Shown here: positions 6,168-11,697 of the stretch, piece after piece
Layout of the letters: the number at the start of each line of letters is the position of its first letter
Position numbering within the stretch: the first letter of the stretch is position 1
NCBI GenBank assembly: GCA_002068715.1
Contig: MWAR01000584.1
Coordinates: forward strand, 1 to 11,697
From: a bacterium ADurb.Bin374
GTDB lineage: Bacteria; Riflebacteria; Ozemobacteria; Ozemobacterales; Ozemobacteraceae
Direction: 5' to 3'
Length of the DNA: 11,697 bases
The notes under the pieces: model-generated
Databases searched by the model: none
Told to the model about the DNA's origin: nothing
What the model saw: the letters and a program-made list of their open reading frames with translations, nothing else
Made by a program: the position numbers and the translations under genes

Positions 6168-7252
6168 TGAAAAAGGTTCTTTTCAGCGGCGGGGGCACGG
6201 GTGGGCATATCTACCCGGCTCTCGCCATCAGAGAACTGCTCCTCGAGAGGTTCCCGGACCTCGAAACGGCTTACGCCGGCCAGTCAGAGGGAATGGAGGG
6301 CCGCATCGTGGGTCGCATCGACGGGCTTCCGTTTTTGCCCGTGCGGTCGCAGGGAATGCCTCGCTCCCTCTCGGCGAAGTGGCTGACGTTTCCCTTCCGC
6401 AATGCCGCCGGATTCTGGGATGCTCTTTCCAGGATGCGGGAGTTCCGTCCCGACCTGGTCGTCACGACGGGAGGCTATGTCGCGTTCCCGGTTCTCGCCT
6501 GCGCCCGCATTCTCGGAGTGCCATTCGTCATTCACGAACAGAACGCGGCGATGGGCGTTGTGAACCGCATCTTCGCCGGAAGCGCCCGTCGGGTTCTGCT
6601 GACGTATGCCGAGGCGGCCGGGGCGCTGTCGGAACGGGTCGTTCTGACCGGAAATCCCGTCCGACGCGCATTTCTTCAGCACGCGGGAGGGACTTCCCGG
6701 TTTCCGAAAAGGAATGGTCAGTTCTGGTTGCTTGCCGTCGGCGGGTCGGGCGGGGCGAAGACGATAAACGATGTCTGTATCGGCCTCACCCGGCAGTGGC
6801 TGAAGGACCATCCGGATATCCACCTCGTGCATATCGCCGGCGAGCGTGACCACGAGCGCGTAAGGGCCGAGGCTGCGTCGCTGCCGAACTACACCCTGCT
6901 TCCCTACCTCCACGAGATGAAAGAGGCCTTCGATGTGGCCGATCTGCTGATTTCGCGCGCCGGCGCGACGATTCTCGCTGAAATCGCCGTCTGCGGAAAG
7001 CCGGCGATCCTCGTGCCCTTTCCATTCGCCACCGACAATCACCAGGAAAAAAACGCACGTGCCCTCGAACGCCAGAAGGCGGCGAAGGTCATTCTCGACA
7101 GAGATCTGAAACCCGCGTCACTGGCCGCCGAAATTGAGCGGATGAGCGCACCGGGGGTGCGGAATTCCATGGCTGACGCCATGCGTGCGAGTCGCCCCGC
7201 GGACGTCGAAAAAAGAATCCTTGTCGAGATCGAGCCTCTGCTGCAAAGCTGA
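6167..7252 (+). CDS. murG: MurG, UDP-GlcNAc:undecaprenyl-PP-MurNAc-pentapeptide GlcNAc transferase
   Basis: This peripheral inner-membrane GT-B glycosyltransferase (family GT28) adds GlcNAc to lipid I to make lipid II. At 361 residues it has the normal length. The first Rossmann domain has SGGGTGGHIYPALAI (7-21) and TTGGYVAFPV (100-109), then HEQNAAMGVVNR (123-134) and LTGNPVRRAF (160-169). The second has VGGSGGAKTIN (191-201), LPYLHEM (245-251), ISRAGATILAEI (262-273) and GKPAILVPFPFATDNHQEKNA (277-297), the UDP-GlcNAc site. The usual GGSQGA motif reads GGSGGA here (Gly for Gln at 195). The start ATG at 6167 shares its A with the ftsW stop (TGATG), pointing to translational coupling; only a G-rich stretch stands in for a ribosome-binding site. 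In the frame upstream of 6167 there is no MurG sequence. After murG comes a 199-nt gap. Confidence 0.96.
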   Translation: MKKVLFSGGGTGGHIYPALAIRELLLERFPDLETAYAGQSEGMEGRIVGRIDGLPFLPVRSQGMPRSLSAKWLTFPFRNAAGFWDALSRMREFRPDLVVTTGGYVAFPVLACARILGVPFVIHEQNAAMGVVNRIFAGSARRVLLTYAEAAGALSERVVLTGNPVRRAFLQHAGGTSRFPKRNGQFWLLAVGGSGGAKTINDVCIGLTRQWLKDHPDIHLVHIAGERDHERVRAEAASLPNYTLLPYLHEMKEAFDVADLLISRAGATILAEIAVCGKPAILVPFPFATDNHQEKNARALERQKAAKVILDRDLKPASLAAEIERMSAPGVRNSMADAMRASRPADVEKRILVEIEPLLQS

Positions 7253-7451
7253 TGCGGAAAATGTTTTCAGGCCCGACGGCTGGGAAAAATGGCCATCCCG
7301 AAGGACACGAAGAATACAACGGTTGCGCAGAGAATTTTTTCTCTGTGATGAAGCTGCTTCCCGGATTTCAACGGTTGGGCCGAAATCGATGTTCTGAGGG
7401 CACGGTATTGTAAGAGAATCGAGAGGATGGTAGCATGTCCCGTCCACATCG
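7253..7451. other. Intergenic gap between murG and ftsQ
   Basis: This 199-nt stretch has no recognisable gene apart from a possible six-codon leader peptide at its end. In many bacteria murC, murB or ddl sit here. I see no remnant of them in any frame. It holds a small hairpin, CAGAGAA-tttt-TTCTCTG (7328-7345), with a 7-bp stem and no trailing T-run, so it is a weak terminator candidate at best. A good Shine-Dalgarno sequence, GAGAGG, is at 7421-7426. No convincing promoter was found. Confidence 0.6.
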
Positions 7452-7455
7452 ATGA
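7435..7455 (+). CDS. Possible six-codon leader peptide before ftsQ
   Basis: ATG at 7435-7437 follows the Shine-Dalgarno GAGAGG (7421-7426) at 8 nt and reads MSRPHR before TGA at 7453-7455. The stop overlaps the ftsQ ATG (7452-7454) as ATGA, the usual arrangement for translational coupling. ftsQ itself has no ribosome-binding site at normal distance, so ribosomes loaded for the leader could re-start on ftsQ. Such a short frame can occur by chance; the case rests on the ribosome-binding site placement and the exact ATGA overlap. Alternatively the true ftsQ start differs. Confidence 0.35.
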   Translation: MSRPHR

Positions 7456-8378
7456 TTCCCATGAACCAGCCGCCATCAGATACGCCCGCCCAGGCGCGAC
7501 GCCGCAGCTTCTACCAGGCGCCGCGCAGTTCCATGTCCGACTCAGTCATGGACCGCGTGCGCACTCGGAGTTTCAGAATACGGTTCCAGAGCATGGGCCG
7601 CTGGGTGCGTCCGCTCAAGGCTCTCGGCTTTCTGGCGCTCATGGCCTCTCTTTCCTACCTTGCCATCGTGCAGTTGAAATACCTGTTTTTCGGAACATCG
7701 TATTTCGAAATCCGTGATATCGTCGTCGAGGGAGTCGCGCAGCTCCCGCGCGAGGAAGTTCTTCGGCTCGCCGGAATTGCCCCGGGAACCAACGTGATCA
7801 ACCTCGACCGGGAAGCGGTTCGCAGACAATTGCTTCTGCATCCGATGGTCAGGGATGCCAGTGTCGAGCTGAAGGGGCTATGCTCTGTTCGGCTTCGAGT
7901 GACCGAGCGCGTTCCCCTGCTTTACGTGAAAATGGGAACCTCGTTTCTCGAGATTTCCGATGACGGCGTCATTCTTTCGAACACCGGGATGGGCGAACGG
8001 GATCTTCCCATCATCACGGGAATCGAATTCCATGATAAAGAGGTCGGCGACTCGGTTGCGGAGCATGACGGCTTCGTCGAGGCACGGAACTGGGTCACCC
8101 GGCTCGGGTCGGGCACGCTGTCAGATATTTCCGAATTGAATTTCGCGAGTGTGCAGAATCCCTATCTGTTTCTCGTGAGCGGCGAAAAAGTCCTTCCGAA
8201 GAGTCTCGAGGACTTCAAGGAACGGCACGCTTTTTTACGTGCCCTCCTTGACAATCTTAAAAAGAATAATGTAGAACCTGAGTATCTCGATATGAGGGCA
8301 CCAAGTGATATCGTCGTCAAACCACGACGTGCCCGGAATTCCATGGAAGGAACCACGAAACCACGTGCTGGCGGATGA
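7452..8378 (+). CDS. ftsQ: FtsQ/DivIB-type cell division protein
   Basis: This bitopic inner-membrane protein links the cytoplasmic and periplasmic parts of the divisome with FtsB and FtsL. Of 308 residues, the first ~55 are a basic cytoplasmic tail (QARRRSF, DRVRTRSFRIRF). One membrane helix follows (about 57-80: ALGFLALMASLSYLAIVQL). A POTRA domain covers about 84-153: YFEIRDIVVEGVAQLPREEV, LAGIAPGTNVINLDREAVRRQL, HPMVRDASVEL, RLRVTERVPLL. The beta domain (about 155-290) includes LEISDDGVILS and DLPIITGIEF. The C-terminus is basic. The POTRA features and position before ftsA support the call; overall sequence is divergent, as is usual for FtsQ. The start is uncertain: ATG 7452 follows an in-frame stop at 7431 and lacks its own ribosome-binding site, and ATG 7461 is equally possible. 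It overlaps ftsA by 14 nt. Confidence 0.88.
   Translation: MIPMNQPPSDTPAQARRRSFYQAPRSSMSDSVMDRVRTRSFRIRFQSMGRWVRPLKALGFLALMASLSYLAIVQLKYLFFGTSYFEIRDIVVEGVAQLPREEVLRLAGIAPGTNVINLDREAVRRQLLLHPMVRDASVELKGLCSVRLRVTERVPLLYVKMGTSFLEISDDGVILSNTGMGERDLPIITGIEFHDKEVGDSVAEHDGFVEARNWVTRLGSGTLSDISELNFASVQNPYLFLVSGEKVLPKSLEDFKERHAFLRALLDNLKKNNVEPEYLDMRAPSDIVVKPRRARNSMEGTTKPRAGG
8248..8277 (+). promoter_or_regulatory. Candidate internal promoter for ftsA-ftsZ within ftsQ
   Basis: A perfect -35 consensus TTGACA (8248-8253) is followed after 18 nt by TAGAAC (8272-8277), which matches four of six -10 positions. It lies in a locally AT-rich stretch (about 8229-8310) in an otherwise GC-rich gene, about 90 nt before the ftsA start. 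Promoters for ftsA and ftsZ inside upstream division genes are known in E. coli, so the placement is reasonable. Read as protein, the same bases encode DNLKKNNVE, so the match could be due to lysine and asparagine codons. Confidence 0.35.
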
Positions 8379-9600
8379 TCTGATCGTCGGTCTCGACATC
8401 GGGACTACCAAAGTGTGCGCCGTTATCGGCGATATGCACGAAACCGGCTCCGTCAACGTCATCGGAGTGGGGCACGCCGTCACGGGCGACGGGGTGAAGA
8501 AGGGCACGATCGTCGATATCGAGAAGGTGACCCAGGCGATCATGGACGCCGTCGAGGAAGCTGAAAAAGTTGCCGACGTCGTCATCGAGAGGGTTTATGT
8601 CGGCATTGCCGGGTCGCATATCAATTCGCTCAACAGCCAGGGAATCGTGGCGATCAAGGGCACGAGCCACGAGATCACCGCGGACGACGTCGACCGCGCC
8701 GTCGAAAATGCGAAGACGGCCATCTCCATTCCGCATCACCAGGAGATCATCCACATCCTTCCGCGCGAGTTCGTCGTCGACGAGCAGAAGGAGATCAGCA
8801 ACCCGATCGGCATGGTCGGAAGCCGGCTCGAGGCCCAGGTCCACATCGTGACCGGCGCCGTGACGGCGATGCAGAACATCATCAAGTGCTGCCAGACCGC
8901 GAAGCTCAAAGTCGAAGACGTCGTCCTTCAGCCGTATGCCTCGAGCATGTCGGTGCTGACCGAGGACGAAAAGAAGCTTGGCGTGGTGCTGATCGACATC
9001 GGCGGCGGGACCACGGACCTCATCATTTTCCAGAATGGCCACGTGGTGCACTCCTACAGTGCGCCGGTCGGCGGCCAGTATGTGACGAACGACATCGCGG
9101 TCGGGCTGAAAACCTCGACGGCCGCGGCCGAGAGCCTGAAGATCAAATACGGCGTGGCTCACAACCAGTTCATCGACTCGTCGTGCCGGATGCAGGTCCC
9201 GGTGGCCGGCAGCGACCGGACCCGCGAGTGCTCGCAGAAGGACCTGGCCGAGATCATCGAGCCAAGGATGGAAGAAATTTTCAACGAGATGAAGGAGCAG
9301 ATCGCGAAGCAGGTTTCACTCGACATGATTCCGGCCGGAGTCGTGCTCACAGGCGGCACCTCGCTAATGATGGGCTGCCCCGAGCTCGCCGAGGAAAGTC
9401 TCGGCCTGCCGGTCAGGCGTGGCTTCCCGATCTCTATCAACGGCCTCAGGGAGCGAGTGGACAGTCCCATCTACGCGACCTCGGTGGGGCTGATCCGATA
9501 TGGTGCGCAACATTTCCAGGCCGAGCCGGCGGAGCCGGGCGTGCTTGGCGGTGTAGTAGATAAAGTAAGGGCGGTTTTCAGAAGATTTTTCAGTGATTGA
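8365..9600 (+). CDS. ftsA: FtsA, actin-like division protein that anchors FtsZ to the membrane
   Basis: FtsA is an ATP-binding actin homologue that tethers FtsZ polymers to the membrane and recruits later division proteins. Starting at GTG 8365 the protein is 411 residues, a typical length. It has [17 protein letters not shown] (6-22; phosphate 1), domain 1C (about 82-165, with [18 protein letters not shown]), [16 protein letters not shown] (207-222; phosphate 2), [10 protein letters not shown] (236-245), and [12 protein letters not shown] (326-337; adenosine site). The C-terminal [16 protein letters not shown] forms an amphipathic helix, the usual membrane-targeting sequence. GGAAGGAA at 8345-8352 lies 12 nt before the start, slightly far. 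An earlier in-frame GTG at 8305 would add 20 residues overlapping the ftsQ end; the family N-terminus favours 8365. It is 83 nt ahead of ftsZ. Confidence 0.96.
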   Translation: MLADDLIVGLDIGTTKVCAVIGDMHETGSVNVIGVGHAVTGDGVKKGTIVDIEKVTQAIMDAVEEAEKVADVVIERVYVGIAGSHINSLNSQGIVAIKGTSHEITADDVDRAVENAKTAISIPHHQEIIHILPREFVVDEQKEISNPIGMVGSRLEAQVHIVTGAVTAMQNIIKCCQTAKLKVEDVVLQPYASSMSVLTEDEKKLGVVLIDIGGGTTDLIIFQNGHVVHSYSAPVGGQYVTNDIAVGLKTSTAAAESLKIKYGVAHNQFIDSSCRMQVPVAGSDRTRECSQKDLAEIIEPRMEEIFNEMKEQIAKQVSLDMIPAGVVLTGGTSLMMGCPELAEESLGLPVRRGFPISINGLRERVDSPIYATSVGLIRYGAQHFQAEPAEPGVLGGVVDKVRAVFRRFFSD

Positions 9601-9683
9601 ACGAATGGGCGGTTTCTAAACGTTTTGATACAAAATCAGAAGATATATTTGCCGGCGGGGCAAAGCGAAAAAGGAGGCTTTCA
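9601..9683 (+). promoter_or_regulatory. ftsZ leader with hairpin next to the ribosome-binding site
   Basis: The 83-nt leader is AT-rich (TTTTGATACAAAATC; AGATATATTT) in a GC-rich region. TTTGCC (9648-9653) and GGCAAA (9659-9664) form a 6-bp stem with a 5-nt loop, ending 6 nt before the strong Shine-Dalgarno AAGGAGG (9671-9677). That sequence sits 6 nt ahead of the GTG at 9684 and fixes the ftsZ start. TATATT at 9644-9649 could be a -10, but no -35 is found at correct spacing (TTGATA at 9625-9630 is only 14 nt away). The hairpin could protect the message or tune translation; this is an inference. Confidence 0.45.
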
Positions 9684-10817
9684 GTGTTCGACTTCAATCA
9701 GGCGGCTGCGGAAAATGCGGAAATCAAGGTTATCGGCGTGGGCGGAGGCGGCACCAATGCAGTGAATCGGATGATTTCCGCCGGGCTGGCGGGTGTCGAG
9801 TTCATCTCGGCGAACACCGACGCGCAGGCTCTGGCGCTTTCGGATGCCAAGGTGAAGATCCAGCTCGGTGACAAGCTCACGAAGGGGCTGGGCGCAGGCG
9901 CCAACTATGAGATCGGCAAGAAAGCTGCCGAAGAGGATCGAGATCGCATCGCCGAGGCGCTCGACGGCGCCGACATGGTGTTCATCACCGCCGGCATGGG
10001 CGGCGGCACCGGCACCGGTGCGGCTCCCATCGTCGCCCAGGTCGCCCGCGAAGTCGGCGCCCTCACGGTCGCCGTGGTCACCAAGCCCTTCCGGTTCGAA
10101 GGCAAGCGACGCACCAACGCCGCCGATCACGGCATCAAGAACCTCAAGGAAGCAGTCGACGCGATCATCGTCATTCCGAACGACAAGCTTCTCGAAGTGT
10201 CCAAAGAAAACGTCACCATGATCGAAGCCTTCAAGTATGCCGACGAAGTGCTCCGCCAGGGCGTACAAGGCATCTCCGACATCATCATCAATCCCGGCCA
10301 GATCAACACCGACTTCGCCGACGTGAAGGCGATCATGACCCAGGCCGGATCTGCGCTCATGGGCATCGGTATCGCCTCCGGCGAGAACCGCGCCGTCACT
10401 GCCGCCCAGATGGCGATCAACAGCCCGCTGCTCGAGTCCTCGATCAAGGGCGCCCGCGGCGTGCTCATCAACATCACCGGCAGCGCAAACCTCGGCATTC
10501 ACGAGATCAACAAGGCCGCCAGCATCATCCAGGAGACTGTCGACGAGGATGCCAACATCATCCTCGGCACGGCCATCGACGAGAACCTCGAGGATCAGAT
10601 CAAGATCACCGTCATCGCCACCGGCTTCGGCGAGGCGGTCCGCCAGGAACTCGATCCCAAGAAGCGCATCATCGAAGAGCTGCGCACCGTCAGCCGCACA
10701 GTCGAGCAGCCGCTCGCGACGCCGATTCCGCTGGCCGCGACCGGCACCACCGGTCCGATCGCCTCGTCCCTCGACGACCGCGAAATCCCGACCTTCCTTC
10801 GCAAGCGCAACCGCTGA
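9684..10817 (+). CDS. ftsZ: FtsZ, tubulin-like GTPase of the division ring
   Basis: FtsZ polymerises with GTP into the cytokinetic ring and organises septal wall synthesis. The protein is 377 residues from GTG 9684, chosen because AAGGAGG precedes it at 6 nt. The GTPase domain has [17 protein letters not shown] (14-30), [10 protein letters not shown] (41-50), the tubulin signature [12 protein letters not shown] (104-115), [12 protein letters not shown] (132-143) and the T7 catalytic loop NTDFAD (208-213) with its Asp. The C-terminal domain runs to about 320 ([11 protein letters not shown], 257-266; ITVIATGF, 308-315). A short linker of roughly 40 residues, rich in Pro, Thr and Ala, leads to the conserved C-terminal peptide [14 protein letters not shown] (364-377) that binds FtsA. 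The codons are strongly C-ended compared with its neighbours, as expected for an abundant protein. A terminator follows 25 nt after the stop, so this ends the transcript. Confidence 0.98.
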   Translation: MFDFNQAAAENAEIKVIGVGGGGTNAVNRMISAGLAGVEFISANTDAQALALSDAKVKIQLGDKLTKGLGAGANYEIGKKAAEEDRDRIAEALDGADMVFITAGMGGGTGTGAAPIVAQVAREVGALTVAVVTKPFRFEGKRRTNAADHGIKNLKEAVDAIIVIPNDKLLEVSKENVTMIEAFKYADEVLRQGVQGISDIIINPGQINTDFADVKAIMTQAGSALMGIGIASGENRAVTAAQMAINSPLLESSIKGARGVLINITGSANLGIHEINKAASIIQETVDEDANIILGTAIDENLEDQIKITVIATGFGEAVRQELDPKKRIIEELRTVSRTVEQPLATPIPLAATGTTGPIASSLDDREIPTFLRKRNR

Positions 10818-10842
10818 TCGATCACGGTCATTTCTGAAAACG

Positions 10843-10886
10843 ACCCACGAAGACGCCGTTCGCGGCGTTCTTCGTGGGTTTTCCTT
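10843..10886 (+). terminator. Rho-independent terminator after ftsZ
   Basis: ACCCACGAAG (10843-10852) plus ACGCCG (10853-10858) pair with CGGCGT (10863-10868) and CTTCGTGGGT (10870-10879). This makes a 16-bp stem with a single bulged T (10869) and a TTCG loop. It is followed by a T-rich tail (TTTTCCTT, 10879-10886). The left arm is preceded by GAAAACG, so the element may work weakly in the other direction as well. Its position right after ftsZ fits the end of the dcw transcript. Confidence 0.9.
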
Positions 10887-10906
10887 AGACAGGAAGACAA
10901 GATGAA

Positions 10907-11697
10907 ATGGGTCTGAAACATCGACACCAGGTCGAGTCGGCCACCGACAGGCTGCGGGCGACGGAGCGTCATGAACGCCGTGTGAGCGTCGCGGGGCGGC
11001 TCAACATGGCCGTCTGTTTCCCGGGGCCGTATGCCCTGGCGATGAGCAACCTCGGCTTTCTGACCGTGCACCGGCTCGCGGGCGAGCAACCGGATATCGG
11101 CGTCGAGCGGTTTTTTTTCGGCTTCGATCCCGGCGTGCCCGTGCGGCCGCCCTACTATTCGTTCGAGACGCGGCGGCCCCTCGGGGATTTCGATATCCTG
11201 GCGTTTTCCTTCAGCTTTGAAGGGGATTTCGACCGTATTCCCGCGATACTGGGCCCCCTGGGGCTTCCCGTGGAAGCGGCGCGCCGTCGCCGTGGGAGAT
11301 TCCCCCTGCTTGTCGCCGGCGGCGCCGCTGTTGCCGCCAATGCGCCCGCTCTGAGCCGAATCTTCGACGTGCTTGTGCCGGGCGAAGCCGAGACGGTTCT
11401 GTCGCCGATGCTGCAAGCATTTCTCGAGAAGGGCCTTTCGGCCGAATCGGTCGCAGAGCTTCCCGGAATCTGGGCCCCCTCCCTGCGTGGCGAACCCGTT
11501 CCCATTGCGTGCAGGCACGATGTGGCGCGCGAACCGGCCTGGTCGCACATCGTCACGACCGCCAACGTATTCGGCGGAGCCTCGTTGTTCGAGGCTATGC
11601 GCGGCTGTCCGCGCCGATGCGTATTCTGCCTCGCCCGGGTCATCTACCACCCGCCCCGCCCGGTTCCGGCCGCCCGCCTCGCAGCCTGGCTCGACGA
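10907..11697 (+). CDS. B12-binding-type radical SAM protein (partial, C-terminus off the right edge)
   Basis: The first 263 residues are present. The N-terminus (about 31-190) resembles the cobalamin-binding-like domain of radical SAM proteins of the TIGR03960 type: RLNMAVCFPGPYALAMSNLGF, ERFFFGFD, FETRRPLGDFDILAFSFSFEGDFDRI, GLPVEAARRRRGRFPLLVAGGAAVAANAPAL and VPGEAETVL. No classic DxHxxG cobalamin motif is visible. The radical SAM core begins at about 230 with RGCPRRCVFC: C234, C238 and C241 form the CxxxCxxC that binds the 4Fe-4S cluster. The reaction is unknown; members of this group are often fused or adjacent to a DUF2344 protein, which would lie beyond the edge. Start: ATG 10907 has AGGA (10891-10894) 12 nt ahead. 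The ATG at 10902 is better spaced but reads only MKWV before a stop. It follows the ftsZ terminator and so is probably a separate transcript. Confidence 0.8.
   Translation, partial: MGLKHRHQVESATDRLRATERHERRVSVAGRLNMAVCFPGPYALAMSNLGFLTVHRLAGEQPDIGVERFFFGFDPGVPVRPPYYSFETRRPLGDFDILAFSFSFEGDFDRIPAILGPLGLPVEAARRRRGRFPLLVAGGAAVAANAPALSRIFDVLVPGEAETVLSPMLQAFLEKGLSAESVAELPGIWAPSLRGEPVPIACRHDVAREPAWSHIVTTANVFGGASLFEAMRGCPRRCVFCLARVIYHPPRPVPAARLAAWLD

Noticed and set aside
7328..7345. CAGAGAA-tttt-TTCTCTG hairpin as a terminator after murG
   Set aside because: The 7-bp stem is AT-rich and has no T-run after it; kept only as a note in the gap entry.
9605..9619. Four-codon frame MGGF in the ftsZ leader
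   Set aside because: It has no ribosome-binding site and is short enough to occur by chance.
9625..9649. TTGATA ... TATATT as an ftsZ promoter
   Set aside because: The gap between the hexamers is about 14 nt, too short for a standard promoter.

Overview
This window comes from a GC-rich (about 60% by eye) bacterial chromosome. Most of it is a division and cell-wall (dcw) cluster with a short nickel-cofactor operon upstream. The murein genes (murD, ftsW, murG) and division genes (ftsQ, ftsA, ftsZ with a standard C-terminal peptide) show a walled bacterium that divides by an FtsZ ring. I cannot assign the phylum from this sequence alone. There are no rRNA or tRNA genes, CRISPR arrays, insertion sequences or phage genes.

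Layout: (1) Positions 1-930, minus strand: the N-terminal 310 residues of a polytopic membrane protein that looks like a GT-C glycosyltransferase; it runs off the left edge. (2) 931-1210: a divergent intergenic region with a 12-bp palindrome and a second palindrome just before larB. (3) 1211-3378, plus strand: larB and larC, overlapping by 4 nt, encoding two of the three enzymes that make the nickel-pincer nucleotide (NPN) cofactor. LarC has a long His-rich insert and two deviations at positions that are normally acidic. (4) 3379-3610: an intergenic region packed with GC-rich inverted repeats (REP/BIME-like), then a possible promoter. (5) 3611-7252: murD, ftsW and murG, tightly packed. (6) 7253-7451: a gap where many dcw clusters carry murC, murB or ddl; it ends in a possible six-codon leader peptide that stops on the ftsQ start codon. 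(7) 7452-10817: ftsQ, ftsA and ftsZ, with a candidate internal promoter inside ftsQ and a hairpin just before the ftsZ ribosome-binding site. (8) 10843-10886: a strong intrinsic terminator. (9) 10907-11697: the 5' part of a B12-binding-type radical SAM protein that runs off the right edge.

How the genes work together: MurD adds D-Glu to UDP-MurNAc-L-Ala, MurG makes lipid II, FtsW polymerises lipid II at the septum, and FtsQ, FtsA and FtsZ build and anchor the divisome. LarB and LarC belong to a separate pathway. LarB carboxylates and hydrolyses nicotinic acid adenine dinucleotide, LarE (not seen here) adds sulfur, and LarC inserts nickel. The cofactor user (LarA or a homologue) is not in the window.

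I found no convincing new multi-gene system. The observations most worth checking are the inverted-repeat block before murD, the possible leader peptide and coupling at ftsQ, the gap in the dcw cluster, the internal ftsAZ promoter with the ftsZ leader hairpin, and the unusual LarC residues.
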